Positions 6,534-7,569 of a stretch of DNA of 7,569 bases are shown one piece after another (within the stretch, counting starts at the first letter, position 1; each line of letters begins with the position of its first letter). Where the stretch lies: assembly GCA_030040055.1 (NCBI GenBank), contig JASHUK010000159.1, positions 1-7,569 on the forward strand, written 5' to 3'. This stretch comes from Nitrososphaerales archaeon (GTDB taxonomy: Archaea > Thermoproteota > Nitrososphaeria > Nitrososphaerales > Gagatemarchaeaceae). The position numbers were made by a program, and so were the translations under genes. Below the pieces are notes generated by a model. The model saw only the letters and a program-made list of their open reading frames with translations. It searched no databases and was not told where the DNA came from.

Positions 6534-6566
6534 GCGTTTGGAGCCGAAGCCAAGCGCCCCGCTATG

Positions 6567-6574
6567 CTTAAGAA
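6567..6574 (+). promoter_or_regulatory. TATA-like box of the Sec61 beta gene
   Basis: CTTAAGAA is centred about 29 bases before the GTG at 6600, giving a nearly leaderless transcript. The match to the archaeal TATA consensus is only moderate. The 97 bases between the two divergent genes hold just this box and the SHMT one, about 40 bases apart, with a GC-rich stretch between. Confidence 0.4.
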
Positions 6575-6599
6575 CTGAAAGGCGCTCGCTGCTAGTGCC

Positions 6600-6761
6600 G
6601 TGAGTGACAGCAACAAGTCGCCGATGCCCGCATCCAGCGCGGGCCTCTTGACCTTCTTCAACGAAGAAACGAACGGCGTGAAGATTAGACCGGAAATCGT
6701 CCTAATCGCCTCAATTTCGCTGATAGCCGTCTCAATTGCAATCAACATCCTCTTCACCTAA
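6600..6761 (+). CDS. Preprotein translocase subunit Sec61 beta (archaeal SecG-type)
   Basis: This 53-residue protein is the small tail-anchored subunit of the SecYE-beta channel, which moves proteins across or into the cytoplasmic membrane. A polar N-terminus leads into P-A-S-S-A-G-L-L-T-F-F-N-E-E-T-N-G-V-K-I (10-29), which follows the archaeal pattern of G-L-x-x-F-F-x-E-E, a short turn, G-x-K-I. It is followed by R-P-E and one transmembrane helix (about 32-51) ending right at the C-terminus. The start is GTG, so an ATG-only search would miss the gene. An in-frame ATG at codon 9 would leave almost no N-terminal tail and is less likely. The TATA-like box at 6567-6574 supports the GTG. The downstream DUF2070-type gene probably overlaps its 3' end by 26 bases. 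Confidence 0.9.
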   Translation: MSDSNKSPMPASSAGLLTFFNEETNGVKIRPEIVLIASISLIAVSIAINILFT

Positions 6762-7569
6762 AGACGCGGGTTCGCAAGGCTCTCCCACCGAAGCGCTGGC
6801 GAGCCGTTACAGGCATCTGTTCGTGCTCCCGGGCAGCATCACGCTTGTGAGTCTGATAGCAGCGGTGGCCCTGGCGCTGGCTTTGGTTTCACAAGGACCC
6901 CTTGGAGTTCCTAGCTCCGCGCTGCTATTCGTGACCTCGGTGTCATCAGCCGCGGCGATTTCAAGCTCTCTGGCTTTGGTCGACAAGGACACCATAGCGA
7001 GTTTCCGGCGCTCCAGCGCTGTAGTCTTCGCAGGTCTTGCAGTCTGGTTGGCCTGCGCCGCTTGTGGCTGGGGCTTCGCACGACTGACCGGTTCGGCCCA
7101 CTCCTCACCGAATTCAATGATATTCGGGTCACTCCTCTGCGCAGGGTTCGAATTCCTGGTGATCCGCGGAGCCTTTACAACTAACGGACCCGTCTCTCTG
7201 GTTTTGTCCGCCATCCTACCTTCATTTGGTTTCGTCATTGTTAGGCCACCAGGTTTGAGTCCGGGATCCGTGGCGCTGCCCCTTGCATTGGGTCTGGCCG
7301 CCTTCGCAGTCATAGCACTTTTCCTTCTGGGTTTGAAGCGGAAGGAAACCGCCGAAGGTTTTGACGCTGTGCGACTCTTTCAGGCGTTTATGAAGGCCTG
7401 GGCAGGCAGTAGACCTTCCAGCCTCGAGTCGATAATATCCGCACATTCAAAGACTGCCGAGGTAAGCTCAAAGGCGATGCTCTTCAGGACCAAGGACACA
7501 GACATCTTCGTCGTCATCCCCGGCGTTCATCCCGGTCCCTTCCACATGGTCGGCAGCTACGACCTCCCC
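6736..7569 (+). CDS. DUF2070-type polytopic membrane protein, N-terminal part (runs off right edge)
   Basis: The frame is open from 6727 to the right edge and gives 278 residues from the TTG at 6736. After a Ser-rich tail (1-22) comes R-Y-R-H-L-F-V-L-P-G-S, then about six hydrophobic helices at roughly 33-52, 59-82, 94-115, 126-147, 151-168 and 177-200. From K201 on it is soluble, ending with I-P-G-V-H-P-G-P-F-H-M-V-G-S-Y-D-L-P (261-278). The H-P-G-P-F...G-S...L-P motif and the helices in front of it match my memory of the archaeal DUF2070 family, whose function is not known. The remaining C-terminal domain is outside the window. The start is uncertain: TTG 6736 overlaps Sec61 beta by 26 bases, while the next candidate, GTG 6823, would cut off the Y-R-H-L-F segment. 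No ribosome binding site is seen at either, and translational coupling to Sec61 beta is likely. Confidence 0.8.
   Translation, partial: MQSTSSSPKDAGSQGSPTEALASRYRHLFVLPGSITLVSLIAAVALALALVSQGPLGVPSSALLFVTSVSSAAAISSSLALVDKDTIASFRRSSAVVFAGLAVWLACAACGWGFARLTGSAHSSPNSMIFGSLLCAGFEFLVIRGAFTTNGPVSLVLSAILPSFGFVIVRPPGLSPGSVALPLALGLAAFAVIALFLLGLKRKETAEGFDAVRLFQAFMKAWAGSRPSSLESIISAHSKTAEVSSKAMLFRTKDTDIFVVIPGVHPGPFHMVGSYDLP

Noticed and set aside
6807..7313. 168-codon minus-strand frame at the right end
   Set aside because: The plus strand encodes a coherent multi-helix membrane protein ending in H-P-G-P-F; the antisense product is low-complexity and polar.

Overview
The window is archaeal chromosomal DNA with housekeeping genes. 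Three marker genes show this: geranylgeranylglyceryl phosphate synthase (archaeal ether lipids), the large subunit of the archaea-specific replicative polymerase PolD, and an archaeal Sec61 beta subunit. Elf1-type elongation factors are known mainly from TACK and Asgard archaea, while PolD is absent from Crenarchaeota. Having both points to a Thaumarchaeota/Nitrososphaerota-like or neighbouring lineage. That placement is inferred from family knowledge, not from a tree. There are TATA-like boxes about 25-30 bases before several start codons and many GTG/TTG starts.

Layout from left to right. (1) Bases 1-522, minus strand: the start of a single-pass membrane protein that runs off the left edge, preceded by a 120-residue unrecognised protein with a helix-turn-helix-like middle. 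(2) Bases 523-712: a divergent intergenic region with promoters in both directions and two inverted repeats. (3) Bases 713-5216, plus strand: a tight three-gene run of Elf1-like zinc-ribbon factor, GGGP synthase and intein-free PolD large subunit, with gaps of 6 and 28 bases. (4) Bases 5213-6502, minus strand: serine hydroxymethyltransferase, convergent with the polymerase gene, the two stop codons sharing one CTAG. (5) Bases 6503-6599: a compact divergent promoter. (6) Bases 6600-7569, plus strand: a 53-residue Sec61 beta gene with a GTG start, then the N-terminal part of a polytopic DUF2070-type membrane protein that runs off the right edge.

The genes cover transcription elongation, membrane lipid synthesis, DNA replication, one-carbon metabolism and protein translocation. 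The central run would put a transcription factor, the first committed lipid enzyme and the replicative polymerase on one transcript, and Sec61 beta appears translationally linked to the DUF2070 protein. I see no mobile element, CRISPR array, rRNA or tRNA, and no clear new defence or metabolic system. The least explained parts are the 120-residue protein with its repeat-rich upstream region, and the DUF2070 protein.
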